The notes: generated by a model not told the origin, from the letters alone. Counted from the first letter of the stretch, positions 35,864 to 46,236 are shown. The stretch: DNA of 47,183 bases from Candidatus Competibacter phosphatis (GCF_012939995.1 NZ_SPMZ01000054.1:1-47183), one strand, 5' to 3'. Numbers and translations: made by a program.

Positions 35864-35940
35864 CGCGCAACCTGCAATATCGGCACTGAGAGAATTGTAC
35901 TGTAATCGCGGCGGTGGCGGCAGTGAAGCGCGTCACCCGT

Positions 35941-36819
35941 TCAGCCGCCTCGCGCCTGAGCCATCACCTCGGCGACGAAATCGTCGGACTTCTTTTCGAT
36001 CCCTTCACCGAGTTCAAAGCGTTCGAAACGGACCGCTCGGGCCTGATGGGCCTTGAGCAGTTTTTCCACGCTTTGTTCGGGATCCTTGACGAACGGCTGC
36101 CCCAGCAAGGTGATTTCATCGAAGTACTTGCGCAGCCGCCCCTCCACCATCTTCTCGACGATGTTGGCCGGTTTGCCGCTGGTCGCTGCTTGTGCCGCGA
36201 AGATTTCCTTCTCCTTGGTCACCTGTTCGGCCGGCACCTGGTCGGCACTGACGCACAGCGGCCGACTGGCGGCGACATGCATGGCGATGTCCCGGGCCAG
36301 ATCACCATCGCCGCCGGCCAGTTCGACTAGCACGCCGATGCGGGTACCGTGCAGATAGCTACCCAACACGCCGGTGGGAGTCGTCAGCCGGGCGAAGCGA
36401 CGGACATTGATATTCTCACCGATCTTGGCGATGCATTCCCGTCGATTCTGCTCGATGCTCCGGCCGTTTGCCGTGGTCAGGGCCAGCAGCGCTTCCAGGT
36501 CGGCGGGATCACTATCCAGGACCGCCTCGACCACAGCGGTGGCGAATTCCCGGAAGTCGTCGTTCTTGGTGACGAAATCGGTTTCGCAGTTCACCTCGAC
36601 CATGGCCGCCGCGTCGGCCGTCTGCCTGATGACGATCAGGCCCTCGGCCGCCACCCGGCTGGCTTTCTTGTCAGCCTTGGCCTGGCCGGCCTTGCGCATC
36701 GCTTCGACCGCCGCCTCGATATCGCCTTGCGTCTCCTGCAGGGCTTTCTTGCATTCCATCATTCCCGAACCCGTGCGTTCGCGCAGTTCCTTAACCAGCG
36801 TCGCCGTAATTGCCACCAT
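35941..36819 (-). CDS. tsf: Elongation factor Ts
   Basis: 292 residues from ATG 36819 ([17 protein letters not shown]). An in-frame GTG two codons upstream is too close to the GAGG ribosome site. EF-Ts exchanges GDP on EF-Tu. The N-terminal UBA-like domain has [13 protein letters not shown], and the core contains [14 protein letters not shown], which inserts into EF-Tu. It follows rpsB, separated by a terminator-like hairpin. Confidence 0.97.
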   Translation of the reverse strand: MVAITATLVKELRERTGSGMMECKKALQETQGDIEAAVEAMRKAGQAKADKKASRVAAEGLIVIRQTADAAAMVEVNCETDFVTKNDDFREFATAVVEAVLDSDPADLEALLALTTANGRSIEQNRRECIAKIGENINVRRFARLTTPTGVLGSYLHGTRIGVLVELAGGDGDLARDIAMHVAASRPLCVSADQVPAEQVTKEKEIFAAQAATSGKPANIVEKMVEGRLRKYFDEITLLGQPFVKDPEQSVEKLLKAHQARAVRFERFELGEGIEKKSDDFVAEVMAQARGG

Positions 36820-36885
36820 GCTCACATACCTCGCAACGATAAATTTACCGCACTCAATCTGAAACCGGACTGAACCGAACTCATT

Positions 36886-36921
36886 AAAAAAGGCTCGCGA
36901 GCGTCAGGCGCACGAGCCTTT
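36886..36921 (-). terminator. Terminator/attenuator between rpsB and tsf
   Basis: On the minus strand AAAGGCTCG (36921-36913) and CGAGCCTTT (36897-36889) form a 9-bp stem with a 15-nt loop, followed by a U-run (36891-36886). It lies within the rpsB-tsf gap, so it probably gives partial termination and lowers tsf relative to rpsB. Confidence 0.7.
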
Positions 36922-36958
36922 CCGACAAAACCCGGTATTGACGGAAGATCAGCGGGGA

Positions 36959-37717
36959 TCAAACACCATCGCCCGCCGGCAACGCCTCTTCCTCCGGGAT
37001 TTCGATGAACTCTTCCTCGACGCGGCCCGAAGTCAGCACCGCGCGGCCTTCCAGCACCGCTTCCGCCAGACCACCCACGTAGAGCTGGATGGCGCGGATG
37101 GCATCATCGTTGCCGGGGATGACATGGCTGATGCCGTCAGGCGAATTGTTGCTGTCGACCACCCCGATCACCGGGATTCCCAGTTTGTTGGCTTCCTGCA
37201 CGGCGATGCTTTCGTGACCGACGTCGATCACGAACAGCGCGTCCGGCAAGCTGGCCATGTCCTTGATGCCGCCCAGGCTGCGCTCCAGCTTGTCCATGTC
37301 CCGCCGCAAACCGATGACTTCCTTCTTGGCCAAGCGTTCGAAAGTGCCGTCCTGCGCCATCAACTCCAGGTCCTTGAGCCGCTTGATGGATTGGCGGACG
37401 GTCTTGAAATTGGTCAGCATGCCGCCCAGCCAGCGGTGGTTGACATACGGCATGCCGCAACGGAGCGCCGCTTCGGCGGTCGCCTCGCGCGCCGAGCGCT
37501 TGGTGCCCACCAGCAGAATCTTGCCACCCTTGGAAGCCAGCCGCCCGATGAAATTCAGCGCTTCCAGATACAGCGGCAGGGTTTTCTCCAGATTGATGAT
37601 GTAGATCTTGCTGCGCGCCCCGAAGATATACGGGGCCATCTTGGGATTCCAGTAACGGGTCTGGTGGCCGAAATGCACACCGGCCTCCAGCATCTGGCGC
37701 ATGGAAATGGTCGCCAT
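36959..37717 (-). CDS. rpsB: 30S ribosomal protein S2
   Basis: 252 residues starting [21 protein letters not shown] behind AAGGAG. S2 joins the small subunit late and is needed for S1 binding. Signatures include [26 protein letters not shown] and the [11 protein letters not shown] block. It is the first gene of the long minus-strand cluster and is divergent from map, with about 290 bp between starts. Confidence 0.97.
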   Translation of the reverse strand: MATISMRQMLEAGVHFGHQTRYWNPKMAPYIFGARSKIYIINLEKTLPLYLEALNFIGRLASKGGKILLVGTKRSAREATAEAALRCGMPYVNHRWLGGMLTNFKTVRQSIKRLKDLELMAQDGTFERLAKKEVIGLRRDMDKLERSLGGIKDMASLPDALFVIDVGHESIAVQEANKLGIPVIGVVDSNNSPDGISHVIPGNDDAIRAIQLYVGGLAEAVLEGRAVLTSGRVEEEFIEIPEEEALPAGDGV

Positions 37718-37838
37718 TGCCGAATTCTCCTTAAGGATTGGGGGTTAAGCCTCCATTCGCCCCAAGCGGCGACCCCTCATGGGGGGCACCCGGCCGCCCG
37801 TGCCGGCGAATGTGTGAAGTGTATGCAACGCGAGAAGG

Positions 37839-37866
37839 TTTGCCTAAAAGGCGCGCGCTTTATACC
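37839..37866 (+). promoter_or_regulatory. Candidate promoter in the rpsB-map divergent region
   Basis: TTGCCT (37839-37844) and TATACC (37861-37866) are spaced by 16 bp, reading toward map, about 140 bp before its start. The 37718-38008 gap holds no gene that I can support. Confidence 0.35.
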
Positions 37867-38008
37867 ATGGATTGCTTGGGAAAACCAAATGAACCACCGT
37901 CCGCGGACACGGTCCCAAACACCGCGAGCCGCTCCGGGCGCCGTCCCTCGCCCACCGCCCATATGCCCGTGGATCGACGCCATGTTCCAGAAACCCCCCA
38001 AGAAATCG

Positions 38009-38776
38009 ATGAGCATCACTCTCAAGACACCGGAAGAAATCGAAAAGATGCGCGTCGCCGGCCGGCTGGCCGCCGAGGTCCTGCACATGATCCAAACTCA
38101 TGTGCGGGAGGGAATCGCCACCGAGGAACTGGACCGGATCTGCCACGACTACATCGTCGATGTCCAGCAGGCGATCCCCGCTCCGCTCAACTATCGCGGT
38201 TTCCCCAAATCCATCTGCACGTCGCTCAACCATGTGGTCTGCCACGGCATTCCCGGACCGAAGAAGTTGAAGAAAGGCGACGTACTCAACATCGATATCA
38301 CGGTGATCAAGGACGGCTATCACGGCGACACCAGTCGGATGTTTCAGGTCGGTACCCCGCCGGTCGCCGCGCAACGCGTCAGCCGGGTAGCCTACGAATG
38401 CCTGTGCATCGGCATCGAGATGGTGCGGCCCGGCATCCGCCTCGGCGACATTGGCCACGCCATCCAGCGGCACGCCGAAGCCCAGCACTGCTCGGTGGTG
38501 CGCGAGTACTGCGGTCACGGCATCGGCCGGGAATTCCACGAAGAACCACAGGTGCTGCATTACGGCGACCCCGGTACCGGCGTCGAGCTGGTTCCCGGCA
38601 TGATCTTCACCATCGAACCGATGATCAACGCCGGCAAACGGCACGTCAAGCTGCTCCCCGACGGTTGGACCGTGATCACCAAGGACCACAGCGTTTCCGC
38701 CCAATGGGAGCATACCGTGCTGGTGACCGAAACCGGCCACGAAGTCCTCACGCCGCACCCGGGCGATCCGCTATAA
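38009..38776 (+). CDS. map: Methionine aminopeptidase type I
   Basis: 255 residues from ATG 38009 (MSITLKTPEEIEKMRVAGRL), which aligns with the E. coli start; ATG 37982 in the same frame is an alternative. It removes the initiator methionine. Metal ligands are recognisable in NIDITVIKDGYHGDTSRMF (two Asp), GHGIGREFHEEP (His, Glu) and TIEPMI (Glu), with a final Glu in QWEHTVLV. The much longer upstream frame is the antisense shadow of rpsB. It is followed 26 bp later by glnD, the common map-glnD pair. Confidence 0.95.
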   Translation: MSITLKTPEEIEKMRVAGRLAAEVLHMIQTHVREGIATEELDRICHDYIVDVQQAIPAPLNYRGFPKSICTSLNHVVCHGIPGPKKLKKGDVLNIDITVIKDGYHGDTSRMFQVGTPPVAAQRVSRVAYECLCIGIEMVRPGIRLGDIGHAIQRHAEAQHCSVVREYCGHGIGREFHEEPQVLHYGDPGTGVELVPGMIFTIEPMINAGKRHVKLLPDGWTVITKDHSVSAQWEHTVLVTETGHEVLTPHPGDPL

Positions 38777-38802
38777 GCGCCCACCATACCCCGGAAGATC
38801 CC

Positions 38803-41544
38803 ATGGCCGTCACCGATATCGCTTTCCCATCCATCGCCGTGCCCAACACATTCTCCGTCCACGTCGAACCGCCACCGGACCACTTGCGACCGGTCGAGAT
38901 CGCTCCATTCGACGCGGAGGCTTTCGCCCGCGATCTGGCGTCCGCCGCCAACCCGCTGGCCATGTTCCGGGCTCTGCTCAAACAGACCGATGCCCGGTTC
39001 AAGGAGCTGTTTCAGCAAGGCGTGCCCGCTTACGAATTGGTGCCCGCCCGTGCCGGCTTGATGGATGATCTGCTGCGATTCGTCTGGCTGCGATTTTTCG
39101 AGGCCGATACCCCGGATCTGGCGTTGACGGCAGTCGGAGGCTACGGCCGCGGCGAGCTGCACCCCGGCTCGGACGTGGACATCATGATCCTGCTGGATGA
39201 GCGGACGCTGGAAGCCCGCCGTTCCGAGCTGGAAGCCTTCATGGCCTTCCTGTGGGATATCGGGCTGGAGGTCGGACACAGCGTGCGCACGCTTGAGGAT
39301 TGCGTCCATGAAGGCGCCGCCGACATCACGGTCGCCACCAGCCTGATGGAGGCGCGGTTGTTGATCGGCACACCGGTCCTGTTCGAACAGATGCGCGCCG
39401 CCACCGGCCCCGACCGCATCTGGCCGGATACCGCCTTCTTCGAATCCAAACAGCGGGAACGCTGCCAGCGCTGCCACAAATACAACGAAACCGCCTTCAA
39501 TCTGGAACCCAATATCAAGGACGGTCCCGGCGGATTGCGCGACATGCAAATGATCGGCTGGGTGGCCAAACGGCATTTCGGCGTCAGCACCCTGCAGGAA
39601 CTGGTGAGTCACGGTTTCCTGAGTCCGAGCGAATACGACGAGTTGATCGACTGCCGCAACTTTCTCTGGCAGGTGCGCTTCGCCCTGCATACGCTGACCG
39701 GCCGCCGCGAAGACATGTTGCTGTTTGATCACCAGCGCCGGATCGCCCAGCAGTTCGGCTACCGGGATCAGGCGCAAAACCTGGCTGTCGAGCAGTTCAT
39801 GCAGCGCTACTACCGCACCGTCAACGCGCTCAGCCGGCTGAACGAGATGTTGCTGCAACTGTTCGAGGAGGCGATCCTGCTGGCCGACGAACCAGGCGAA
39901 CCGCAACCCATTAACCGCCGTTTCCAGGTCCGCCGCGGCTACCTGGAAGTGACCCAGCCCAACGTGTTTCTGCGCTACCCGTTCGCGTTGCTGGAAATTT
40001 TTCTGGTCTTGCAGCAACACCCGGAAATCAAGGGATTGCGAGCCTCCACCATCCGCCTGATCCGTGACCACCGGCCGCTGATCGACGACAAGTTCCGCAA
40101 TGACGTACGCCCACGCAGCCTGTTCATGGAGATCCTCCGCCAACCGCATGGCGTAACGATGCAATTGCGGCTGATGAACGCCTACGGTGTGCTGCCGGCC
40201 TACCTGCCGGAATTCGGCCATATCGTCGGAAGGATGCAGTACGACCTGTTCCACGCCTACACCGTTGATCAGCATATCCTGTTCGTGGTGCGCAACCTGC
40301 GGCGGTTTTTCCTTCCTCAATTCGCCCAGCGGGACCCGGAATACAGCGCGATCATGGAGCAACTGCCCAAGCCGGAATTGCTTTACATCGCCGGTCTGTA
40401 CCACGACATCGCCAAGGGACGCGGCGGCGACCATTCCATCCTGGGCGCTCAGGACGCCGAACGGTTCTGTCGCCAGCACGGGCTCAGCAGTTTCGACACT
40501 CGGCTGGTGGCCTGGCTGGTGCGTCACCACCTGACACTGTCGCTGACCGCGCAGAAGAAAGATATCCACGACCCGGACGTCATCCATCAATTCGCCCTGC
40601 AAATGGGCGATCAGATGCATCTGGATTACCTTTATCTACTGACGGTCGCCGATATTCGCGGCACCAATCCCCACCTGTGGAACACTTGGCGGGCATCGCT
40701 GCTGTGGACCTTGTACAAGGCCACCCGTCAGGCACTGCGGCGCGGGCTGGACCACCCCATCGACAAGGAGGAACGCATCCGCGAAGCGCAGGCGCAGGCA
40801 CGGCAACGGCTGCACGCCACCAAAATTGATGAAAAGCGCATCAACCGGGTATGGGAAGGCTTCGGCGACGACTATTTCCTGCGCCATTCCGCCGACGAAA
40901 TTGCCTGGCATACCCGCGCGATCCTCAAGAAGGGCTATCACGAGCGACCGCTGGTCATGGCCCGCGACGATCCCGGCCGGGGCGGCACCGAGGTCTTTAT
41001 CTACACCCGCGATCAGGACAATCTGTTCGCGTTGATCACCTCCATCCTCGACCAGTTGGGACTGACCATTCTCGATGCCCGCATCATCACCGGCCACAGC
41101 GGTTACACCCTGGACAGCTTCACGGCCCTGGAGGACTCCGGTTCGCCGATCCGCGATCGACGGCGAATCAAGGAAATTACTTCCACCTTGCTGCACTACC
41201 TGAGCCGGCCGGATAAAACGCCGCCGGAGCCCAACCGACACATTTCCCGAATCCAGAAAGCGTTTCAGATACCCACCTGGGTTTCGTTTCGGGAGGATCA
41301 AGCCAATGGCCGCACCTTGGTGGAACTGGTGTCCTGGGACCGACCGGGGTTGCTGTGCCAGGTTGGCCAAGCGTTCATGAAATGCGGGGTGCAAGTGCAC
41401 AACGCCAAGATCGCCACCATCGGCGCCCGCGTTGAAGACGTGTTCTTCGTCACCGACCGGGACAATCGACCCTTGAACAATTCGGCAAAATACGCGGCGC
41501 TGAGGAAGGCGCTGATCGAACAACTGGACTCGGGTGAAGAGTGA
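38803..41544 (+). CDS. glnD: [Protein-PII] uridylyltransferase / uridylyl-removing enzyme
   Basis: 913 residues (E. coli 890). It senses glutamine and uridylylates or deuridylylates the PII signal protein, controlling nitrogen assimilation. The nucleotidyltransferase domain carries GGYGRGELHPGSDVDIM (about 110-126). A central HD hydrolase domain has LYHDIAKGRGGDHS (about 530) and RHHLT. Two C-terminal ACT domains (about 725-800 and 830-905) bind glutamine. The frame is intact. The extra N-terminal residues are not conserved and the start is less certain than the rest. Confidence 0.95.
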   Translation: MAVTDIAFPSIAVPNTFSVHVEPPPDHLRPVEIAPFDAEAFARDLASAANPLAMFRALLKQTDARFKELFQQGVPAYELVPARAGLMDDLLRFVWLRFFEADTPDLALTAVGGYGRGELHPGSDVDIMILLDERTLEARRSELEAFMAFLWDIGLEVGHSVRTLEDCVHEGAADITVATSLMEARLLIGTPVLFEQMRAATGPDRIWPDTAFFESKQRERCQRCHKYNETAFNLEPNIKDGPGGLRDMQMIGWVAKRHFGVSTLQELVSHGFLSPSEYDELIDCRNFLWQVRFALHTLTGRREDMLLFDHQRRIAQQFGYRDQAQNLAVEQFMQRYYRTVNALSRLNEMLLQLFEEAILLADEPGEPQPINRRFQVRRGYLEVTQPNVFLRYPFALLEIFLVLQQHPEIKGLRASTIRLIRDHRPLIDDKFRNDVRPRSLFMEILRQPHGVTMQLRLMNAYGVLPAYLPEFGHIVGRMQYDLFHAYTVDQHILFVVRNLRRFFLPQFAQRDPEYSAIMEQLPKPELLYIAGLYHDIAKGRGGDHSILGAQDAERFCRQHGLSSFDTRLVAWLVRHHLTLSLTAQKKDIHDPDVIHQFALQMGDQMHLDYLYLLTVADIRGTNPHLWNTWRASLLWTLYKATRQALRRGLDHPIDKEERIREAQAQARQRLHATKIDEKRINRVWEGFGDDYFLRHSADEIAWHTRAILKKGYHERPLVMARDDPGRGGTEVFIYTRDQDNLFALITSILDQLGLTILDARIITGHSGYTLDSFTALEDSGSPIRDRRRIKEITSTLLHYLSRPDKTPPEPNRHISRIQKAFQIPTWVSFREDQANGRTLVELVSWDRPGLLCQVGQAFMKCGVQVHNAKIATIGARVEDVFFVTDRDNRPLNNSAKYAALRKALIEQLDSGEE

Positions 41545-41594
41545 GTCTTTCGTACTCGCTCTGATTCCGGTTACCGTGGCACCGACCGCCAACC

Positions 41595-41618
41595 ACCGGA
41601 GGCGCTCCGCCCTCCGGT
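41595..41618. terminator. Hairpin between converging glnD and lysR
   Basis: ACCGGAG (41595-41601) and CTCCGGT (41612-41618) form a 7-bp stem in the 73-bp convergent gap. There is no T-run on either side, so it is a weak candidate for bidirectional termination. Confidence 0.35.
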
Positions 41619-42526
41619 CAATCCTCGCCGTGGAGAAACAGTCGGTGGTGCGCATCGCCCAGCGCGCGCAGGTAATCCCAGACCACCCGCACGCGCTTGA
41701 GTCGTAGCCGGTCGGCATGGGCGGCCAACCAGAACGTGTACCGAAAACAGGCTTCCTCCGGCAACACCTTGACCAGGCGCGGATCGCTGGCGCCGATGTA
41801 AGGGGCCAGCACCGCCAGCCCGACGCCCGCCAGAACCGCTTCCTTATGCGCCAGCATGCTCGTGCTGCAAAAACGCAGATTGGGTTGGTCGCACAGTTTT
41901 TCAAGAAACCTCAACTCCGGAATCAGCAGATAGTCGTCGATGTAGGCGATGAACGGATGGTTGGCCAGATCGGCGCGGGTGACGATCGGCTCATGCGCGG
42001 CCAGATAATCCCGGGCGCCATAGAGGAAGTAGGTGAAATCGCTCCAGCGCGCCACCACATAGGGACCCCGGCGCGGCGGTTCCAGGGTAATCGCCAGATC
42101 CGCCTCGCGGCTGGCCAGGTTCGCCAGACGCGGCAAGGCCAGCAACTCCACGGTCAATCCCGGACAGTCGTCGAGCAACGGTTTCAACCTGGAAGTCAGG
42201 AAGCACACCGCCAGTCCCTCGGGTGTTCCCAGCCGGACCTCGCCCCGGACCGCCGTATCCCGGTCGGACAGATCTTCCGCCACCACCGCCATCGTGGACT
42301 CGACCACCTCCGCCATGGGCAATAACGCCTGACCGGCTTCGGTCAGCATCAGCCCCTCGCGATGACGGTCGAACAGCCGGGTACCCATCGCCCGCTCCAT
42401 GCCTTCGATGCGCCGGGCAACCGTGCTGTGCTCGACTCGTAGCCGCCGGGCGGCGGGGCTGAGCCGTCCCAAACGCGCCACCGCCAGAAAATAGCGCAGA
42501 TCATTCCAGTCCATTTCCCGTTTCAT
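41618..42526 (-). CDS. LysR-family transcriptional regulator
   Basis: 302 residues from ATG 42526 (MKREMDWNDLRYFLAVARLG) with a GGTGGGG ribosome site; the upstream frame extension runs through the intergenic region and is rejected. The N-terminal winged helix-turn-helix is LSPAARRLRVEHSTVARRIEGME (split here as LSPAARRLRVEHS and TVARRIEGME). A periplasmic-binding-like effector domain covers about 90-295. It is divergent from the GntP permease and CoA transferase genes, which it probably controls. The effector is unknown, though a short-chain organic acid fits the neighbours. Confidence 0.9.
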   Translation of the reverse strand: MKREMDWNDLRYFLAVARLGRLSPAARRLRVEHSTVARRIEGMERAMGTRLFDRHREGLMLTEAGQALLPMAEVVESTMAVVAEDLSDRDTAVRGEVRLGTPEGLAVCFLTSRLKPLLDDCPGLTVELLALPRLANLASREADLAITLEPPRRGPYVVARWSDFTYFLYGARDYLAAHEPIVTRADLANHPFIAYIDDYLLIPELRFLEKLCDQPNLRFCSTSMLAHKEAVLAGVGLAVLAPYIGASDPRLVKVLPEEACFRYTFWLAAHADRLRLKRVRVVWDYLRALGDAHHRLFLHGED

Positions 42527-42580
42527 CGCCCCACCTTTCCATCCGTTTCGTATCGACTTGAGGATGAAGTGTGGTTGCGA

Positions 42581-42649
42581 TTGTGCATTTCTGCACGAAT
42601 TTCCCACTTTTTTTTGTGAATTTTCACACAACTGGCTTGCAACTACACT
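42581..42649 (+). promoter_or_regulatory. Divergent control region with two inverted repeats and a promoter candidate
   Basis: GTGCA/TGCAC with a TTTC spacer (42583-42596) and TGTGAA/TTCACA with a TT spacer (42615-42628) lie between lysR and the permease. A promoter candidate TTTTCA (42621-42626), 17 bp, TACACT (42644-42649) reads toward the permease, so the second repeat overlaps its -35. Regulator binding is inferred. Confidence 0.45.
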
Positions 42650-42737
42650 GAGATCGCGTTCGCTGCCCGGTTTTTCGAACAAACAACACATGGGAACGAA
42701 CGCCGATTCCTAATCCAACCCCAAGGAGAAAACATTC

Positions 42738-44129
42738 ATGCTCGGTGTAATCGGTATTCTCGTTTCGCTGGGTCTGCTGATGTACCTCGCCTATCGAGGC
42801 ATCAACGTATTGATATTGGCCCCGATCATGGCCTTGTTGGCGGTGCTGATCGGCGGTGGCTTCGATGTATTGCTGCCCACATACACCCAGATCTTCATGA
42901 AAGAGCTGGGCGGCTATCTGATCAAGTTCTTCCCTCTGTTCCTGCTGGGCGCGATCTTCGGCAAGCTGATGGACGACTCCGGCTCGGCTCGGAGCATCGC
43001 TCACTGGATCGTCGCCAAGGTCGGCAAGGAACGCGGCATTCTCGCCATCGTGCTGTCCTGCGGCATTCTGACCTATGGTGGCGTATCGCTGTTCGTGGTG
43101 GCTTTCGCCGTCTATCCCATCGGCGCCGCGTTGTTCCGCGAAGTCGGGATGCCCAAGCGCTTCATCCCCGGCGCCATCGCCCTGGGCTCGTTCACCTTCA
43201 CCATGACCGCGTTCCCCGGCACTCCGGCCATCCAGAATGCCATTCCCGCGCCGTTCTTCGGCACCAACACCTTCGCCGCGCCGGGCCTGGGTCTCATCGG
43301 TGGTCTGATCATGCTGATCGGCGGCGTTCTATGGTTGCAAACCCGCGCCAAACGGGCGATGGCCGCCGGCGAAGGTTATGGCGAGCACCTCCACGAAGGC
43401 TTGGATACCAAGGGTGATCTGGCGCACAGCCCTTCGTTTTTCATTGCCTTGCTACCAATCCTGCTGGTGATCGGTTTCAACGCGCTGTTCACTTATGTCG
43501 TCTTTCCCAACATCGATGCCAGCTATCTGGCCGATCCCAAATTCGGCGCCACCAAACTGTCGGCGGTCGCGGGGTTATGGTCGATCATCGTCGCCCTGGT
43601 CATCGCGATTGTGTTCATCGTCGTCGTCCACTGGCGGCATTGGCGCAACGTGGTCGAATCGCTCAATACCGGCACCATGGGTTCGCTGCTGCCGATCTTC
43701 AACACCGCCTCCGAAGTCGGTTACGGCAACGTCATCGCTTCGCTGCCGGCGTTCCTGGTGGTGAAAAACGCGGTACTGGGCATCTCGCCCAACCCGTTGA
43801 TCTCGGAAGCAGTCGCGGTCAACGTCCTGGCCGGCATCACCGGCTCCGCCTCCGGCGGCATGAGCATCGCGCTCAGCACTCTGGGACCAAGGTATCTGGA
43901 ACTGGCCAACGCGGCCGGCATCAGCCCGGAACTGCTGCATCGGGTGGCGGTGATGTCCTCCGGTTGTTTCGATTCGCTGCCCCATAACGGCGCGGTGATC
44001 ACGCTGCTGGGCATTTGCCGGTTGACGCATCGGCAGTCCTACTTTGATATCTTCATGGTGTCCGTGGTGATTCCGCTGAGCGCCCTGGTGGTGGTCATCA
44101 CCCTGGGAACGATGTTTGGCAGTTTCTAA
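42738..44129 (+). CDS. GntP-family organic acid permease
   Basis: 463 residues, almost entirely hydrophobic with about 12-14 membrane segments. Features of the GntP/citrate-H+ symporter group include the N-terminal LILAPIMALLAVLIGGG, FPLFLLGAIFGKLMDDSGSA and the central AFPGTPAIQNAIPA; the C-terminal region has SSGCFDSLPHNGAVITLL. Family members import gluconate, hydroxybutyrate or similar acids. It is followed 61 bp later by a CoA transferase, so uptake and CoA activation of a short-chain (hydroxy) acid is a reasonable inference. Confidence 0.88.
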   Translation: MLGVIGILVSLGLLMYLAYRGINVLILAPIMALLAVLIGGGFDVLLPTYTQIFMKELGGYLIKFFPLFLLGAIFGKLMDDSGSARSIAHWIVAKVGKERGILAIVLSCGILTYGGVSLFVVAFAVYPIGAALFREVGMPKRFIPGAIALGSFTFTMTAFPGTPAIQNAIPAPFFGTNTFAAPGLGLIGGLIMLIGGVLWLQTRAKRAMAAGEGYGEHLHEGLDTKGDLAHSPSFFIALLPILLVIGFNALFTYVVFPNIDASYLADPKFGATKLSAVAGLWSIIVALVIAIVFIVVVHWRHWRNVVESLNTGTMGSLLPIFNTASEVGYGNVIASLPAFLVVKNAVLGISPNPLISEAVAVNVLAGITGSASGGMSIALSTLGPRYLELANAAGISPELLHRVAVMSSGCFDSLPHNGAVITLLGICRLTHRQSYFDIFMVSVVIPLSALVVVITLGTMFGSF

Positions 44130-44138
44130 GCCTGGCCT

Positions 44139-44160
44139 GCCGCCCGCGACTGCGGGCGGC
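44139..44160 (+). repeat. GC-rich 9-bp hairpin between permease and CoA transferase genes
   Basis: GCCGCCCGC (44139-44147) and GCGGGCGGC (44152-44160) flank a GACT loop, 9 bp after the permease stop. No T-run follows, so it more likely shields the permease mRNA 3' end or reduces read-through than terminates fully. Confidence 0.6.
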
Positions 44161-44190
44161 GGTTCCCATTAAATCAATGAGGGACATCTC

Positions 44191-46194
44191 ATGCCGCATC
44201 CCCTGCTCACCTCCCTGCACATTCCCGAACGCGGCAAGGTCGTCAATGCCCGCGAGGCCGTAAGTCTGATCCGTCCCGGCGACACGGTGGCCACCAGCGG
44301 CTTTGTCGGCACCGGCTTCGCCGAGAATATCGCCCGCGCCGTGGAGGAACTGTATCTGACCCCCGACGTACCGATGCTGGACAAACCTCGCGATCTGACC
44401 CTGGTCTACGCCGCTGGCCAAGGCGACGGTAAAACTCGTGGCCTCAATCACTTCGGCCACGAAGGGCTGGTCAAGCGCATCATCGGCGGGCATTGGGGAC
44501 TGGTGCCGAAGCTGCAAGCACTGGCGGTGGACAACAAGATCGAAGCCTGGAACCTGCCGCAAGGCGTGATCACCCATCTGTACCGCGATATCGCCGCCGG
44601 CAAGCCGGGGACCTTGACCCGGGTCGGGCTGGGTACCTTCGTCGATCCGCGCCACGGCGGTGGCAAGCTCAACACCCGCACCGAGGCGGATCTGATCGAA
44701 CTGATGGTAATCGGCGGTCAGGAATATCTGTTTTACAAGGCGTTTCCGATCAATGTCGGCATCATCCGCGCCACCACCGCCGACGTCGACGGCAATCTGA
44801 CGATGGAAAAGGAGGCGCTGACGCTAGAATCGCTGGCCATCGCCATGGCGGCACGCAATTCCGGCGGCATCGTCATCGCCCAGGTGGAGCGAGTGGCCGA
44901 GCACGGTTTCCTGCGACCCAAGGATGTGCGGGTGCCGGGTATTCTGGTGGATTGCATCGTGGTCGCTCCGCCGGAACATCACTGGCAAACCTTCGCCACT
45001 CAATACAACCCCGCGTTTTCCGGCGAGATCAAGGTGCCGCTGGCCTCGATCGCGCCGATGCCGATGAGCGAACGCAAGATCATCGCCCGTCGTTCGGCGC
45101 TGGAACTGACGATGAACGCCATCGTCAATCTCGGCATCGGCATGCCGGAGGGCGTGGCCAGCATCGCCGCCGAGGAGAAGATCATCGATCTGCTGACCCT
45201 GACCGCCGAACCGGGCGTGGTGGGCGGCATTCCCGCCGGCGGGCTGGATTTCGGCGCCGCCACCAATGTCCAGGCGATCATCGATCAGCCCAACCAGTTC
45301 GATTTCTACGACGGCGGCGGGCTGGACATCGCGGTGCTGGGGCTGGCTCAGGTCGACCGGCAGGGCAATCTCAACGTTTCGAAATTCGGCCCGCGCATCG
45401 CCGGCGCCGGCGGCTTCATCAACATCAGTCAGAATGCCCGGAAGGTGGTGTTCGCCGGCACATTCACGGCCGGTGGGCTGGATATCACGGTGGAGGACGG
45501 TCAGTTACACATCCAGCGCGACGGCGGCACCGCCAAGTTCATCGAAGCGGTCGAGCAACGCACTTTCAGCGGCGAGGTCGCCTATCGCGGCAAGCAGCCG
45601 GTGCTGTACGTGACCGAACGGGCGGTGTTCCGTTTGACCCAGGAAGGGCCGGAACTGATCGAGATCGCGCCGGGGGTCGATCTGGAGCGCGACGTGCTGG
45701 CAAAGATGGGATTTCGACCCGCCATCAGCCCTCAACTCAAGCTCATGGATGCCCGCATTTTCCAGGAAGGACCGATGGGCCTGCACGACCTGCTGGCGGT
45801 GCGGCCACTCGATCAGCGTCTGTCCTACGATCCGGTCAAAAACCGATTTTTCCTGAATTTCGAGGGCCTGGCGATCCGCAGCCACGAGGATATCGAACGC
45901 ATCCGGGCGGCGGTGCGCAACCGGATCGAACCGTTGGGCAAGAAGGTATTCGCGATCGTCAACTACGATAATTTCTCGATCACCCCGGAACTGATGCAGG
46001 AATATATGGACATGGTGAGCGACGTGGTTCAGCTCTACTTGAGCGTGACCCGCTACACCACCAACACCTTTCTGCGAGCCCAGCTTGGCGATGCCCTGCG
46101 CCAGCGCGATCTTGCGCCTCAGCTTTACGAGACCGCTGCCGAGGCAGCGGCGCGGCTCGATCCCTCCAAGGCATCCAACAAGGGGAGCGCCTGA
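44191..46194 (+). CDS. Acyl-CoA:acetate/3-ketoacid CoA transferase, fused subunits with C-terminal extension
   Basis: 667 residues. Residues 1-530 follow the YdiF/propionate CoA-transferase layout with alpha and beta halves on one chain, including [29 protein letters not shown] and the catalytic Glu340 in [10 protein letters not shown]. YdiF proteins end near LKLMDARIF. This one continues for about 130 residues ([45 protein letters not shown]), which look like a separate folded domain of unknown role. It probably moves CoA between short-chain acids such as acetate, propionate or hydroxybutyrate; with phaC in the window a link to PHA turnover is possible. Ribosome site GAGGGA. Confidence 0.9.
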   Translation: MPHPLLTSLHIPERGKVVNAREAVSLIRPGDTVATSGFVGTGFAENIARAVEELYLTPDVPMLDKPRDLTLVYAAGQGDGKTRGLNHFGHEGLVKRIIGGHWGLVPKLQALAVDNKIEAWNLPQGVITHLYRDIAAGKPGTLTRVGLGTFVDPRHGGGKLNTRTEADLIELMVIGGQEYLFYKAFPINVGIIRATTADVDGNLTMEKEALTLESLAIAMAARNSGGIVIAQVERVAEHGFLRPKDVRVPGILVDCIVVAPPEHHWQTFATQYNPAFSGEIKVPLASIAPMPMSERKIIARRSALELTMNAIVNLGIGMPEGVASIAAEEKIIDLLTLTAEPGVVGGIPAGGLDFGAATNVQAIIDQPNQFDFYDGGGLDIAVLGLAQVDRQGNLNVSKFGPRIAGAGGFINISQNARKVVFAGTFTAGGLDITVEDGQLHIQRDGGTAKFIEAVEQRTFSGEVAYRGKQPVLYVTERAVFRLTQEGPELIEIAPGVDLERDVLAKMGFRPAISPQLKLMDARIFQEGPMGLHDLLAVRPLDQRLSYDPVKNRFFLNFEGLAIRSHEDIERIRAAVRNRIEPLGKKVFAIVNYDNFSITPELMQEYMDMVSDVVQLYLSVTRYTTNTFLRAQLGDALRQRDLAPQLYETAAEAAARLDPSKASNKGSA

Positions 46195-46203
46195 GCAACC
46201 ACG

Positions 46204-46236
46204 CGGGCCAGCCATCCAGGGTGGTGCGTTGGCCCG
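46204..46236 (+). terminator. Hairpin after the CoA transferase gene
   Basis: CGGGCCA (46204-46210) pairs with TGGCCCG (46230-46236), and the interior can extend the stem imperfectly. Only a short TATCTTT follows, so termination is likely but not textbook. It lies at the boundary where composition turns AT-rich. Confidence 0.5.

Noticed and set aside
36938..38008. Long plus-strand frame continuous with map, opposite rpsB
   Set aside because: It is the antisense of rpsB joined in frame to map; family alignment places the map start at 38009.
42615..42628. CRP-type site in the permease promoter
   Set aside because: The half-sites TGTGA and TCACA are 4 bp apart instead of the 6 bp required by the consensus.
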